Shown here: positions 9,953 to 19,265 of the stretch, in pieces | Position numbering within the stretch: position 1 is the first letter of the stretch | Layout: each line of letters begins with the position of its first letter | NCBI RefSeq assembly: GCF_011043735.1 | Contig: NZ_JAAKGV010000008.1 | Coordinates: forward strand, 229,765 to 293,764 | DNA: 64,000 bases | Origin: Methylobacterium sp. DB0501 | Lineage (GTDB): Bacteria > Pseudomonadota > Alphaproteobacteria > Rhizobiales > Beijerinckiaceae | Reading direction: 5' to 3' | The notes under the pieces: model-generated | The model's database searches: none | The model's input: the letters and a program-made list of their open reading frames with translations, nothing else | Told to the model about the DNA's origin: nothing | Made by a program: the position numbers and the translations under genes

Positions 9953-11233
9953 TCACGACCCTGCCGGCGCCTCCACCCTCCCGCGGCGCGGCGCGGCCTC
10001 CTCGGGCGGCCTCGACTGGCTGCAGGCGGCCCCGGCACCGTCCTGGCCGCCGGGCGCGCAGGTCTCCTCCAGCCACAGGGCCATCATCAGGGCAAGGCCG
10101 GCCGGGACAGTGAGGGCCAGGAAGGCCCAGGTCCAGCCGAGATGGAGCGCGAGCAGGCCCCCGACCCAGCCCGACAGGGCGCCGCCGACCCCCTGCACCG
10201 CCGCGACGGTGCCGAGCGCGGTCTGGGTGCGGCCCGAGCCCCAGGTCAGGTCGGCCACCACCACCGGCACCGCGACGCCGATGACGCCGGAGGCGACGCC
10301 GTCCAGCACCTCGGCCAGGATCAGCCAGTACGGATCGGACAGGAAGGCGGAGAGCAGCGCGCGGGCCGGCAGCACCGCGCAGGCGACGAGGAGCAGCTGG
10401 CGCCGGCCGCGCCGGTCGGCGAGGGATCCGGCGAAGAGCGCCACCGGGATCATCACCGCCTGGGCGACGATGACGTAGCGGGCGGTCCAGCCGGTGCCGT
10501 CCTGGCCGGAGGCCACCAGCTTCTGGCCGAGCAGGCTCAGCATCGAGCCGTTGGCGAGGTTGAACAGGGCGAGCGCCGCCGAGAGGATCAGCAGGCGCCG
10601 GTCGGCGAGGACCTTCAGGATGCCGGAGCGCTCCGGCTCGTCGTCCGGATCGTCCTCCTTCCAGCCGACGGCGCGGCGGCCGTTATAGGACTTCCTCGGC
10701 GTCGTCAGCGCCGCCACGATGGCGCAGGCCGAGAGGCCGCCGAGCACCCAGAAGGCGATGCTCGGGCCCATGACCGGCGTGCCGAAGCTGATCGCGAGCG
10801 CCGCGCCCAGGATGCCGACGTGGTTCCAGGCCTGGTTGCGGCCCTGCTGCTTCGGGAAGGCCTGCTTGCCGACCATGCCGAGCGTCAGCGCCGTCACCGC
10901 CGGCACCACCAGGGTGCCGCCGGCGGCGGCGATGAACTGCGCCACCAGCACGGTCATGAAGGCGCGGGCCGGCAGCAGCAGCAGGGTGCCGACGAGGATC
11001 GCCGCGCAGGCCGCCGCGATCAGCATCCGGGGCCGTCCGAGCCGGTCGACGAGCGCGCCGAGCGGGCCGCTCAAGCCGAGGGTGGCGAAGCCCACGATGG
11101 TGGTGACGAGGCCGACTTCGCTCGGCCCCCATTGCGCGGCCTGCGCCAGCCAGGTGCCGAGGAAGGGGCCGAGCCCGCCCTGGATGTCGCCGACGAAGGC
11201 GTTGATCAGGGCGAGATGGGTGGTGGGATTCAT
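9953..11233 (-). CDS. MFS transporter
   Basis: This 426-residue membrane protein has about twelve hydrophobic segments and two copies of the MFS cytoplasmic-loop motif, GALVDRLGRPRM near residue 70 and AGSLADRRGRRQLL near residue 260. The C-terminus (last 35 or so residues) is hydrophilic and proline/arginine-rich. The ATG at 11233 is preferred over the TTG three bases upstream. The substrate is unknown; the overall pattern is that of drug or metabolite exporters. It is followed downstream by the Usp-HIT pair across about 160 bases with nothing obvious in them. Confidence 0.88.
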   Translation of the reverse strand: MNPTTHLALINAFVGDIQGGLGPFLGTWLAQAAQWGPSEVGLVTTIVGFATLGLSGPLGALVDRLGRPRMLIAAACAAILVGTLLLLPARAFMTVLVAQFIAAAGGTLVVPAVTALTLGMVGKQAFPKQQGRNQAWNHVGILGAALAISFGTPVMGPSIAFWVLGGLSACAIVAALTTPRKSYNGRRAVGWKEDDPDDEPERSGILKVLADRRLLILSAALALFNLANGSMLSLLGQKLVASGQDGTGWTARYVIVAQAVMIPVALFAGSLADRRGRRQLLLVACAVLPARALLSAFLSDPYWLILAEVLDGVASGVIGVAVPVVVADLTWGSGRTQTALGTVAAVQGVGGALSGWVGGLLALHLGWTWAFLALTVPAGLALMMALWLEETCAPGGQDGAGAACSQSRPPEEAAPRRGRVEAPAGS

Positions 11234-11355
11234 CAACGCGGAGGCGCTCCGGCTTGCCTGTTCGGGCTCTTCATGGGCCCAGACGGACTAACGCGCCTGA
11301 ACCGGGAATGATCGTACAGGCGGCCGGGCTCTCCCATGTCAAGCTCTCACAGTTC

Positions 11356-11420
11356 GGGCGTTCATTCCCGGCCAGGCGTTCATTCCTGGCCGGGCGTTCA
11401 TTCCTCTCAGGGCGTTCCCG
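11356..11420. repeat. 18-base tandem repeat, about 3.5 copies
   Basis: The unit is GGGCGTTCATTCCTGGCC. Copies start at 11356, 11374 and 11392, and a partial copy starts at 11410. The first two differ at two or three positions and the later ones diverge further. It lies between the ChaC-like gene and the MFS gene, outside coding sequence. Confidence 0.8.
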
Positions 11421-11427
11421 GGGTCAC

Positions 11428-11970
11428 TCACGGGATCGGCACCGCGCAGGCGGCGGAGAGGCGGGCGAGCATCGGGTCGGGGATTCCCATGGCGACGAGC
11501 TGGTCGTGGGTGTGGCGGACGTAGTCGGGATTGGCGCCCGAGCGGCCGAGGCCCTGGCGCACCAGCCGCACCAGCTCCTCCTCCGGCAGGCGGCCGGCAT
11601 ATTGCGGGTGGCGGCGGTCGACGAGGTAGGTCACCGCCTGGAGCTTGCGCCCGTCGTCGAGGGTGATGCCGAGCCGCCGCTCGACATAGACCGCCGTGAC
11701 CTGCTCGCGCTCGCGCAGATAGGTGAGCGTGGCCGCGGCATCGGCTGCCGCGACCCGGAACGCCATGCCGCGGCAGGAGCCGCCGCGATCGAGCCCGAGC
11801 ACCAGCCCCGGCCGCTCCGGCGTGCCGCGATGGACGTGGGAGAGCACGCAGAGCGAGCGGTGATAGCCGCGCAGGCGGCCCGGCCCGCTCTCGAGGAAGG
11901 GGAAGCCCGGCCGCCACATCAGCGAGCCGTAGCCGAACACCCAGAGATCCGACGGTGTCCCCGCCTCCAT
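11428..11970 (-). CDS. ChaC-like gamma-glutamylcyclotransferase
   Basis: The roughly 180-residue protein has the ChaC/GGCT fold signature. It starts LWVFGYGSLMWRPGFPFLES, with the YGSL substrate loop, followed by GRLRGYHRSLCVLS and a central REREQVTAVYVERRL segment that should hold the catalytic glutamate. ChaC enzymes cleave glutathione to 5-oxoproline and Cys-Gly. Two ATG codons (11976 and 11970) are possible; 11970 is better spaced from the G-rich tract upstream. It is divergent from the DUF2125 gene. Confidence 0.9.
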   Translation of the reverse strand: MEAGTPSDLWVFGYGSLMWRPGFPFLESGPGRLRGYHRSLCVLSHVHRGTPERPGLVLGLDRGGSCRGMAFRVAAADAAATLTYLREREQVTAVYVERRLGITLDDGRKLQAVTYLVDRRHPQYAGRLPEEELVRLVRQGLGRSGANPDYVRHTHDQLVAMGIPDPMLARLSAACAVPIP

Positions 11971-12136
11971 CGTCATCGCCCCCCGCTCGTCGTTTCTTGC
12001 TGCCGGCGCGGTCCGTCGCCACGACCTCGTGAGCGCGGCCGAGGCCCGGCTCACTTGCCGGGCGCGGCCGGTAGCAGCTACGGGGACGCGATTCAATCCG
12101 GGCGGCCCGAGGACGGACCGCCGCAGCGCCGGGATC

Positions 12137-13306
12137 ATGCCGATGGACAGGCCGACCACCGTTGGGCCGACGAGCGGGACGACGCGGAGCGGGGGCACGG
12201 GGGACCGGGGGGCCGGCCGCGGGCCGGGCCTGCGCCTCGGCCTGTTCGCCCCCTTCGTGCTGCTCCTCCTGCTGGCCCTGGCCTGGACCGCGGGCTGGTT
12301 CTGGCTGCGGGGCAAGGCCGAATCCGAGATCGACGGGTGGTTCGCCCGCGAGGCGCAGGCCGGGCGGCAATGGACCTGCGCCGACCGCTCGCTCACCGGC
12401 TTCCCCTTCCGCTTCGAGCTGCGCTGCAGCGCACTGAGCTTCGCCCGCTCCGACGTGCGCTTCACCGTCGGGCCGGTGGTGGCGGCGGCGCAGGTCTACC
12501 AGCCGCGCCATGTGATCCTGGAAGCGACCGGGCCGTTCCGGGTGCAGCAGGGCGGTCTCGACGCCGACGTGACCTGGAGCGACCTGGAGGCCAGCCTCCA
12601 CCTCACCGGCGACGGCTTCCAGCGCGCCTCCCTGGTCGTCGACGGGCTGAAGGGCCGCGTCACCGGCGCCGATCCCTGGCCGATCGACTTCACCGCCGGG
12701 CATCTCGAGCTGCATGCCAGGCCGACGCCGGGGCGCTTCGCCACCGACGGCGCGGTCGATCTTAGCCTCCGGGTGATGCAGGTCGGCCTGCCGCTGCTCG
12801 ACCCGGTGCTCGGCGGATCCGAGCCCGCCGACGTCGCGCTGGATGCCACCGTGACCCGGGCCACGGGCTTCCGCACCCGCACCCTGGCGAAGGAGCTCGA
12901 GCGCTGGCGCGAGGCCGGCGGCACGGTGGAGCTGACGAGCCTCGCCGTCGAGAAGGGCAGCCGGCGGCTGCGGGCGCAGGGCGTGCTCGCCCTCGACGAC
13001 GAGCACCGGCCGACGGGCCAGCTCGACGTGCGCACCGCCGGCCTGGAGCAGGTGATCGCGCCGCTGATCAGCGAACAGATCGGCGCGCGCCTCGGCGGCG
13101 ACGGCGCGGCGCTGATCGGCAACATCGTCGGCCAGTTCCTCGGCGGACGCCGCAAGGAGCCGGCGTCCGGCCAGCCCGCGCCGGGCACCCAGGACCGCCC
13201 CGGCGAGCCGCCGCTGAAGGTGCTGCCGACCGTGCGCCTCACCGGCGGACGGGTGGTGGTCGGCCCGTTCGCGGTGCCGAACGTGCGTCTGCAGCCGCTG
13301 TATTGA
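12137..13306 (+). CDS. DUF2125 domain-containing membrane-anchored protein
   Basis: The 389-residue protein has one N-terminal membrane anchor (LFAPFVLLLLLALAWTAGWF, about residues 37-56). The DUF2125 pattern WTCADRSLTGFPFRFELRC follows, then a long periplasmic region ending in LTGGRVVVGPFAVPN. The family is widespread in alphaproteobacteria and of unknown function. Two ATG codons at 12137 and 12143 are equally plausible. It is divergent from the ChaC-like gene. Confidence 0.85.
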   Translation: MPMDRPTTVGPTSGTTRSGGTGDRGAGRGPGLRLGLFAPFVLLLLLALAWTAGWFWLRGKAESEIDGWFAREAQAGRQWTCADRSLTGFPFRFELRCSALSFARSDVRFTVGPVVAAAQVYQPRHVILEATGPFRVQQGGLDADVTWSDLEASLHLTGDGFQRASLVVDGLKGRVTGADPWPIDFTAGHLELHARPTPGRFATDGAVDLSLRVMQVGLPLLDPVLGGSEPADVALDATVTRATGFRTRTLAKELERWREAGGTVELTSLAVEKGSRRLRAQGVLALDDEHRPTGQLDVRTAGLEQVIAPLISEQIGARLGGDGAALIGNIVGQFLGGRRKEPASGQPAPGTQDRPGEPPLKVLPTVRLTGGRVVVGPFAVPNVRLQPLY

Positions 13307-13508
13307 GGGCGCCTTCGCCCCCATCCCGGTTCAGGCTCCCGCCTCGTCGCTCCGGGGCCGCGCAGGGGAGCCCGGACCCGGGACGACCCCGAGGGGGGAG
13401 AGGCGTCGCGGGAACGGGAAGGAATGGTCATGTTCCGCCCGTCGCGGATCGGGTGAAAGCCCGATCCGCCGGTTGCCGCCCCGCCCGCTCCGTCGTACCC
13501 CAGGGGGC

Positions 13509-15338
13509 ATGAGCCAGACCGCCCGCTTCCAGAGCTTCGAGGATCCCAGCCACCGGGAGGGCGCGGCGCGGGTCGCCGCGCTCCGGGCCGCGATGGCGCA
13601 ACGGGGCTATGCCGGCTTCGTGGTGCCGCGGGCCGACGAGCACCAATCCGAGTACGTGCCGCCCCACGCCGAGCGGCTGGCCTGGCTCACCGGCTTCACC
13701 GGCTCGGCCGGCACGGCGATCGTGCTCGCCGACAAGGCCGCCCTGGTGGTGGACGGGCGCTACACCCTCCAGGCCGCCGAGCAGGTCGATACCGCCGTCG
13801 TCACGCCGGTGCCGCTCGCCGAGACCAGCGCCGAGGCCTGGATCGAGGCCAACCTGCCGGCCGGCGGGGTGCTCGCCTACGATCCCTGGCTGCACACGGC
13901 GGACGGGCTCGCCCGGCTGGAGCGGGCCGCCGCAGCGGCCGGCGGGCGCGTCGAGCCGACCTCCCTCAACCTCGTCGACCTCGTGTGGATCGACCGCCCG
14001 GCCGCGCCGCTTGCACCGGTGGTGCCCCATCCGGAGGGCCTTGCGGGCGAAGCCTCGGCCGCGAAGCTCGACCGGGTCCGCGCGGCGCTGGCGAAGGCGC
14101 GCCTCGACGCGCTGGTCGTGTCGGATCCGCACAACCTCGCCTGGGCGTTCAACATCCGCGGCGGCGACGTGGCGCATACGCCCCTGCCGCTCGGCTACGC
14201 GGTGCTCCCGCGCGACGGCCGGCCGCGCCTGTTCCTCGAATCCGGGAAGATCACGCCCGAGACCGCCAGTGCCCTCGACGGCCTCGCCGAGCGGGCCGAG
14301 CCGTCGGCCCTGCCGGCCTTCCTCGACGGCCTCGGCGCCGCGAAGGCCCGGGTGCGGATCGACGCCGCCACCGGCGCCGTGGCGCTCGGCCGGCGGATCG
14401 AGGCGGCGGGCGGCTCGCTCGATGTCGGCCCCGATCCGATCACCGCCATGAAGGCCGTGAAGAACCCGGCCGAGATCGCCGGCTCCCGCGCCGCGCACCG
14501 GCGCGACGGCGCCGCGGTGACGCGCTTCCTCGCGTGGCTCGCCCGCGAGGCTCCCGGCGGCGCGGTCTCGGAGATCGACGCCGTGGTGCGGCTCGAAGGA
14601 TTTCGCGCCGAGACGAATGCCTTGCGCGAGATCGCCTTCCCGACCATCTCCGGCTCCGGGCCGAACGGCGCCATCGTGCATTATCGCGTAACCGCCGGCA
14701 CCGACCGGCGGGTGCAGCCGGGTGAGCTGTTCCTGATCGATTCCGGTGCGCAATACAGCGACGGCACCACCGACATCACCCGCACGGTGGCGGTCGGCGC
14801 GCCGAGCCCGGAGATGCGCGACCGCTTCACCCGCGTGCTCAAGGGCCACATCGCCATCGCGACCGCATCGTTTCCCCGCGGCACCACGGGGGCGCAGATC
14901 GACGCCTTCGCCCGCCGCCCGCTCTGGGAGGCCGGCCTCGACTTCGACCACGGCACCGGCCACGGCGTCGGTGCCTTCCTGTCGGTGCATGAAGGACCGC
15001 AGCGCATCGCCAAGACCGGCACTGTGGCGCTCCAGCCCGGCATGATCGTCTCGAACGAGCCCGGCTACTACAAGGCCCGCGCCTTCGGCATCCGGATCGA
15101 GAACCTGATCCTGGTCGAGGAGCGGGAGATTCCCGGCGCCGAGCGGCCGATGCTCGGCTTCGAGACCCTGACCCTCGCGCCGATCGACCGGGCGCTGGTG
15201 CTGCCGGAGCTGCTCACCCCGGCGGAGACCGCCTGGCTCGACGCCTATCACGCCCGGGTGCGGGAGGCGCTGTCGGACCTGGTCGATCCGGAGACCCGGG
15301 ATTGGCTGGTGGAGGCGACGCGGCCGGTCGGCGGCTAG
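13509..15338 (+). CDS. M24 aminopeptidase P family protein
   Basis: This 609-residue Xaa-Pro aminopeptidase-like enzyme removes N-terminal residues ahead of proline. It has two creatinase N-domains (FVVPRADEHQSEYVPPHAER near residue 38 and a second near 200) followed by the pita-bread catalytic domain. The dinuclear metal ligands can be placed: the two aspartates in LIDSGAQYSDGTTDITR, the histidine in HGTGHGVGAFLSVHEGP, and the glutamates in SNEPGYY and RIENLILV. The length matches the long, eukaryote-like APP type common in Rhizobiales. The start at 13509 (MSQTARF) follows a G-rich tract. Confidence 0.94.
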   Translation: MSQTARFQSFEDPSHREGAARVAALRAAMAQRGYAGFVVPRADEHQSEYVPPHAERLAWLTGFTGSAGTAIVLADKAALVVDGRYTLQAAEQVDTAVVTPVPLAETSAEAWIEANLPAGGVLAYDPWLHTADGLARLERAAAAAGGRVEPTSLNLVDLVWIDRPAAPLAPVVPHPEGLAGEASAAKLDRVRAALAKARLDALVVSDPHNLAWAFNIRGGDVAHTPLPLGYAVLPRDGRPRLFLESGKITPETASALDGLAERAEPSALPAFLDGLGAAKARVRIDAATGAVALGRRIEAAGGSLDVGPDPITAMKAVKNPAEIAGSRAAHRRDGAAVTRFLAWLAREAPGGAVSEIDAVVRLEGFRAETNALREIAFPTISGSGPNGAIVHYRVTAGTDRRVQPGELFLIDSGAQYSDGTTDITRTVAVGAPSPEMRDRFTRVLKGHIAIATASFPRGTTGAQIDAFARRPLWEAGLDFDHGTGHGVGAFLSVHEGPQRIAKTGTVALQPGMIVSNEPGYYKARAFGIRIENLILVEEREIPGAERPMLGFETLTLAPIDRALVLPELLTPAETAWLDAYHARVREALSDLVDPETRDWLVEATRPVGG

Positions 15339-15390
15339 GGAAGGGGATGGTCCCGGGACGAAACGGAGCCGCTCGGGCGGTCCCGGGCCG

Positions 15391-15561
15391 TCAGTAGGCG
15401 TCGCAGGGATCGGCGTCCCGCAGGTCGGCGCCGAGCGTCAGGGCCCGGGTGTCGATGCTGAGTCCGGGCCGCGCCTCGCTGGTCGGCGGATGGGTCAGCA
15501 TGGTGGCCCAGAACAGCCCGGTGGCGACGGCGAGGGCGCAGAGAGTGGTCAGAACACGCAT
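15391..15561 (-). CDS. small exported protein of unknown function
   Basis: This 56-residue protein starts MRVLTTLCALAVATGLFWATM, a signal peptide or single membrane segment, and continues with a short hydrophilic tail ending DADPCDAY. A strong ribosome-binding site (AGGAGG, 6 bases before the ATG) supports the start and the gene. It converges on the aminopeptidase gene. I recognise no family. Confidence 0.6.
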   Translation of the reverse strand: MRVLTTLCALAVATGLFWATMLTHPPTSEARPGLSIDTRALTLGADLRDADPCDAY

Positions 15562-16114
15562 GTCGGCCTCCTGACGGCCCGCATCGCCGGGCCGGACGAG
15601 TCCTTCGGCGTCCCCGAGCGGGCAGGCCGCGCCGGTCCGCCCGCTCACGGTCTCGCGATCCACGGGGACCGCATCTTGGCAAGGCTCAATTGGGTCGCGC
15701 GTGATCGCATGCAGGATCCGGCGTACCGGAGACCGGCGATCATCTGTCCGCCGAAGCCATCGGCCGACGGGCTACGGTCCGTCTGCTTGTTTATTCCTGA
15801 CAGGCGTAGAGACGCCGGGGAACTGCGTCATCCGTCATTCGAATGAGACGCGGTTCGCGATGACGTGTCGTCGCATGACGAGGGTGAGCGTCGGCCTTCT
15901 CGCGCGCGCGGCCTCGCCCTGGCCGAGAACCCAGGATCCATCGCCGCTGACGATGGACACCATGGCGATCGGCGTTCCGCCTCGTCCTGAAATGTCGACG
16001 GTGACGGGTCCCGGATTCGGCTGCGCTGCCCCGAGATGATGTGGCGGGTGATAACGCCGTCGGCCTCTCAATCAGGCGCGGAGGTCGCGACCCGAAGAAT
16101 GCGGTCCCCGCCCC
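15562..16114. other. 553-base stretch without a supported gene
   Basis: Several short open frames exist on both strands here, but none has a convincing ribosome-binding site, domain or coding character. It separates the small exported protein from the end of the RND transporter gene. I see no clear repeat or RNA. Confidence 0.4.
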
Positions 16115-19100
16115 TCACTCCGCCGGCTGATGCCGGCCCGCCTCCCCCTCGTCCCGCGCCGCCGGCAGGCGTCCGCGCCGCAGCGACAGGACGAGGCGCG
16201 TCACCCCCGTGCCGAGACGGTCCATGTAGAGGTAGAGCACCGGCGTGATGAACAGGGTGAGGAGCTGCGACACCAGCAGCCCGCCCACCACCGCCACGCC
16301 GAGGGGCTGGCGCAATTCGGCGCTCGCCCCGTGGCCGATGGCGATCGGCAGGGTGCCCATCACGGCGGCGGCCGTCGTCATCATGATCGGGCGGAAGCGC
16401 AAGGCACAGGCCTCGCGGATCGCCGCCGCCGGACTCCAGGCCTGCTCGCGCTGGAGCACCAGGGCGACGTCGATCATCATGATGGCGTTCTTCTTCACGA
16501 TGCCGATCAGCATCAGCACGCCGATGATCGCGATCACCGAGAGGTCCATCCCGAAGAGCTGGAGCGCACCGAGCGCCCCGATCGCCGCCGCCGGCAGGCC
16601 GGTGAGGATGGTGAGCGGGTGGATGAAGCTCTCGTAGAGGATGCCGAGCACGAGGTAGATGGTGATGACCGCGGCCGCCAGCAGCAGGCCCTGGTTCGCC
16701 AGCGCGTCCTGGAACACCTGGGCGGTGCCGGCAAAGGTCGTCGTGATGGTGCCCGGCACCCCGAGCGACTCCTTGATCTCGGCGATGCGGTTCACCGCCT
16801 GGCCGAGGGCGACGCCGGGGGCGAGGTCGAACGAGATCGTCACCGCCGGCAAGAGGCCGAGCTGGTTGATCGAGAGCGGGCCCGGCACCCGGGTGATGCC
16901 CGCCACCGCCGAGAGCGGAACGAGCTTGCCGCCCGAGGCGCGCAGGCGGATGTCGTCGAGGCGGTCGGCGGTCCAGTTCAGGCGCGGGTCGAACTCGGTG
17001 ATGACCTGGTAGCTGTCGGCGGTGCCGTAGATCGTCGAGATCTGGCGGGTGCCGAAGCCGGTATAGAGGGTCTGGCGGATCTGGTCGGAGGTGATGCCGA
17101 GCGCCTGCGCCTTGTCGGTATCGACCGTGACCTTGGCCTGGAGCGCGGCGTTCTGCAGGTCGCTGGTGACGCCCGCGAAGGTGGCACGGTCACGCGCCAG
17201 AGCTTCGGTCAGCCGCTCGGACCAGCGCTCGAGCCCGGGCCGGTCGAGGCCCTGGACGACGTACTGGTACTGGCTCTTCGACTGGCGCCCGCCGAGGCGC
17301 AGGTTCTGCACCGGCGTGATGAACGAGGTCAGGCCCGGCACCGCGGCGAGGTCGCGCCGCAATTCCGCGATGGTCTTGCTGAGCGGCGGGCGCAGGTCGC
17401 GGTCCTTCAGCTCGACGAAGAACGAGCCCTGGTTGAGCGTGCCCGAGAAGCCGTTCGAGCCCGCCCGGCTCACCACGTGGGCCACCGCCGGATGGCGGGC
17501 GAGGATCACCTCGGCCTCGTGCTGGAGCGCGCTCATCGCGTCGAAGGACACGTCCTGGCCGGCCTCCGTGGCGATCTGGAGCTGGCCGATATCCTCCGAC
17601 GGGAAGAACCCCTTCGGGATGACGACGAACATCCAGGCGGTGAGCGCCACGGAGGCGAAGAACACCAGCAGGACCGCCAGGGGCCAGCGCAGGCAGAGAT
17701 CGACCCCGCGCTCGTAGGCGCCCTGCATCCGGGCGAAGCCGCGCTCGAACAGGTTCTTCTTCTGCCCATGGCCGGCGGCGTCGGCCGGCAGGCGGGCGGC
17801 GAGCATCGGGGTGAGCGTCAGCGAGATCACCGCCGAGGCCACGATGGCGATCGTCACCACGATGGCGAACTCGTTGAAGATGCGTCCGACGACGCCGCCC
17901 ATCAGCAGCACGGGGATGAACACCGCGACGAGCGAGATGGTGATCGACAGGATGGTGAAGCCGATCTCGCCCGCGCCCTTCAGCGCCGCCTCGAACGGCT
18001 TCATCCCCTCCTCGACGTGCCGGACGATGTTCTCCAGCATCACGATCGCGTCGTCGACGACGAGGCCGACCGCGAGGGTGAGGCCCAAGAGCGAGATGTT
18101 GTCGATCGAGTAGCCGAGCAGGTACATCGCCCCGAAGGTGGCGATGATCGAGATCGGCACCGCCACCGACGGGATCAGCGTCGCGGCGAGCCGCCCGAGA
18201 AAGAGGTAGATCACCGCGACGACGAGCACGATGGTGAGCACCAGCGTGAACTGCACGTCGTGCACCGCCTCGCGGATCGAGACCGAGCGGTCGTTGACGA
18301 CGTCGATGGTGCCGCTCGATCCCAGCTGCTCCTGGAACTTCGGCAGCATCGCCCGCACCCGGTCGACCACGTCCACCGTGTTGGCGTCGGGCTGGCGCTG
18401 GACGGCGAGCACCAGGCCGCGGGTACCGTCCTTCCACGAGGCGATGCGGTTGTTCTCGACCGAATCGATCACGCGGGCGACCTCGCCGAGGCGCACCGGC
18501 CGGCCGTTGCGGACCGCCACGATCACGTCGCGGAACCCGTCGGCGTTCATCAGCTGGGTGTTGGTCTGGATGGTGAGGTTCTGCCCCCTCCCCTCGACCA
18601 CGCCGACCGGGGTCGAGGTGTTGGCGTTCTGGATCGCCGCCTGGACCTCGTCGACGCCGATGCCGCGGGCGGCCAGCACGTTGGGATCGAGCTGCACCCG
18701 GACGGCGAATTTCTGGCTGCCGAAGACCAGCACCTGCCCGACGCCGGTGATGGTCGAGAGCGAGGGCGAGATCACCGTCTGGGCGAAGGCGTCCAGCGTC
18801 GGCAGCGGCGTCGTCTCGCTCGACAGGGCGAGCAGGATAACGGGCGCGTCGGCGGGGTTGAGCTTGCGGAAGCTCGGCGGGATCGTCAGCTCGATCGGCA
18901 GCCGGCGTAAGGTCCGGGTGATCGCCGCCTGCACGTCGGCGGCGGCCTGGTCGATGTTGCGCGACAGCTCGAACTCGACGGTGATCGAGGTGAAGCCCTG
19001 GTAGTTCGTCGCCGAGATCGTGGCGATCGACGGGATCGTCGAGAACTCCTTGATGAGCGGCGTCGCCACGGAGGCCGCCATCGATTCCGGCGAGGCGCCG

Positions 19101-19255
19101 GGCAGCTGCGCGGTGACCGAGATGGTCGGGAAGTCCACGGTCGGCAGCGCCGCCACCGGCAGGAAGCGGTAGGCGAACAGCCCCGACAGCGTCAGGGCGA
19201 TCGAGAGCAGGATCGTGGCGACGGGCCGGCGGATGAACGGGGCCGAGAGGTTCAT
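16115..19255 (-). CDS. RND multidrug efflux permease (HAE1, MdtB/C-like)
   Basis: This 1046-residue inner-membrane pump exports drugs in exchange for protons. It has the RND layout: an N-terminal helix (FIRRPVATILLSIALTLSGLF), a large periplasmic loop, a helix bundle with the proton-relay aspartates in GLVVDDAIVMLENI, and a second periplasmic loop and helix bundle. The NIDQAAADVQAAI and NYQGFTSITVEF segments resemble MdtB/MdtC more than AcrB. It is 10 bases after the adaptor gene in a TetR-adaptor-pump operon. No outer-membrane factor gene is in the cluster. Confidence 0.94.
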   Translation of the reverse strand: MNLSAPFIRRPVATILLSIALTLSGLFAYRFLPVAALPTVDFPTISVTAQLPGASPESMAASVATPLIKEFSTIPSIATISATNYQGFTSITVEFELSRNIDQAAADVQAAITRTLRRLPIELTIPPSFRKLNPADAPVILLALSSETTPLPTLDAFAQTVISPSLSTITGVGQVLVFGSQKFAVRVQLDPNVLAARGIGVDEVQAAIQNANTSTPVGVVEGRGQNLTIQTNTQLMNADGFRDVIVAVRNGRPVRLGEVARVIDSVENNRIASWKDGTRGLVLAVQRQPDANTVDVVDRVRAMLPKFQEQLGSSGTIDVVNDRSVSIREAVHDVQFTLVLTIVLVVAVIYLFLGRLAATLIPSVAVPISIIATFGAMYLLGYSIDNISLLGLTLAVGLVVDDAIVMLENIVRHVEEGMKPFEAALKGAGEIGFTILSITISLVAVFIPVLLMGGVVGRIFNEFAIVVTIAIVASAVISLTLTPMLAARLPADAAGHGQKKNLFERGFARMQGAYERGVDLCLRWPLAVLLVFFASVALTAWMFVVIPKGFFPSEDIGQLQIATEAGQDVSFDAMSALQHEAEVILARHPAVAHVVSRAGSNGFSGTLNQGSFFVELKDRDLRPPLSKTIAELRRDLAAVPGLTSFITPVQNLRLGGRQSKSQYQYVVQGLDRPGLERWSERLTEALARDRATFAGVTSDLQNAALQAKVTVDTDKAQALGITSDQIRQTLYTGFGTRQISTIYGTADSYQVITEFDPRLNWTADRLDDIRLRASGGKLVPLSAVAGITRVPGPLSINQLGLLPAVTISFDLAPGVALGQAVNRIAEIKESLGVPGTITTTFAGTAQVFQDALANQGLLLAAAVITIYLVLGILYESFIHPLTILTGLPAAAIGALGALQLFGMDLSVIAIIGVLMLIGIVKKNAIMMIDVALVLQREQAWSPAAAIREACALRFRPIMMTTAAAVMGTLPIAIGHGASAELRQPLGVAVVGGLLVSQLLTLFITPVLYLYMDRLGTGVTRLVLSLRRGRLPAARDEGEAGRHQPAE

Positions 19256-19265
19256 GCGCGGGCTC

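Noticed and set aside
13428..15251. 607-residue minus-strand frame opposite the M24 aminopeptidase
   Set aside because: The aminopeptidase has all metal ligands in the other strand; this is its shadow.
15835..16071. 78-residue minus-strand frame in the gap before the RND gene
   Set aside because: It has no ribosome-binding site or domain, and the composition does not suggest a protein.
16130..18910. 926-residue frame opposite the RND pump gene
   Set aside because: It is antisense to a full-length RND permease and has repetitive Arg/Asp/His composition typical of shadow frames.
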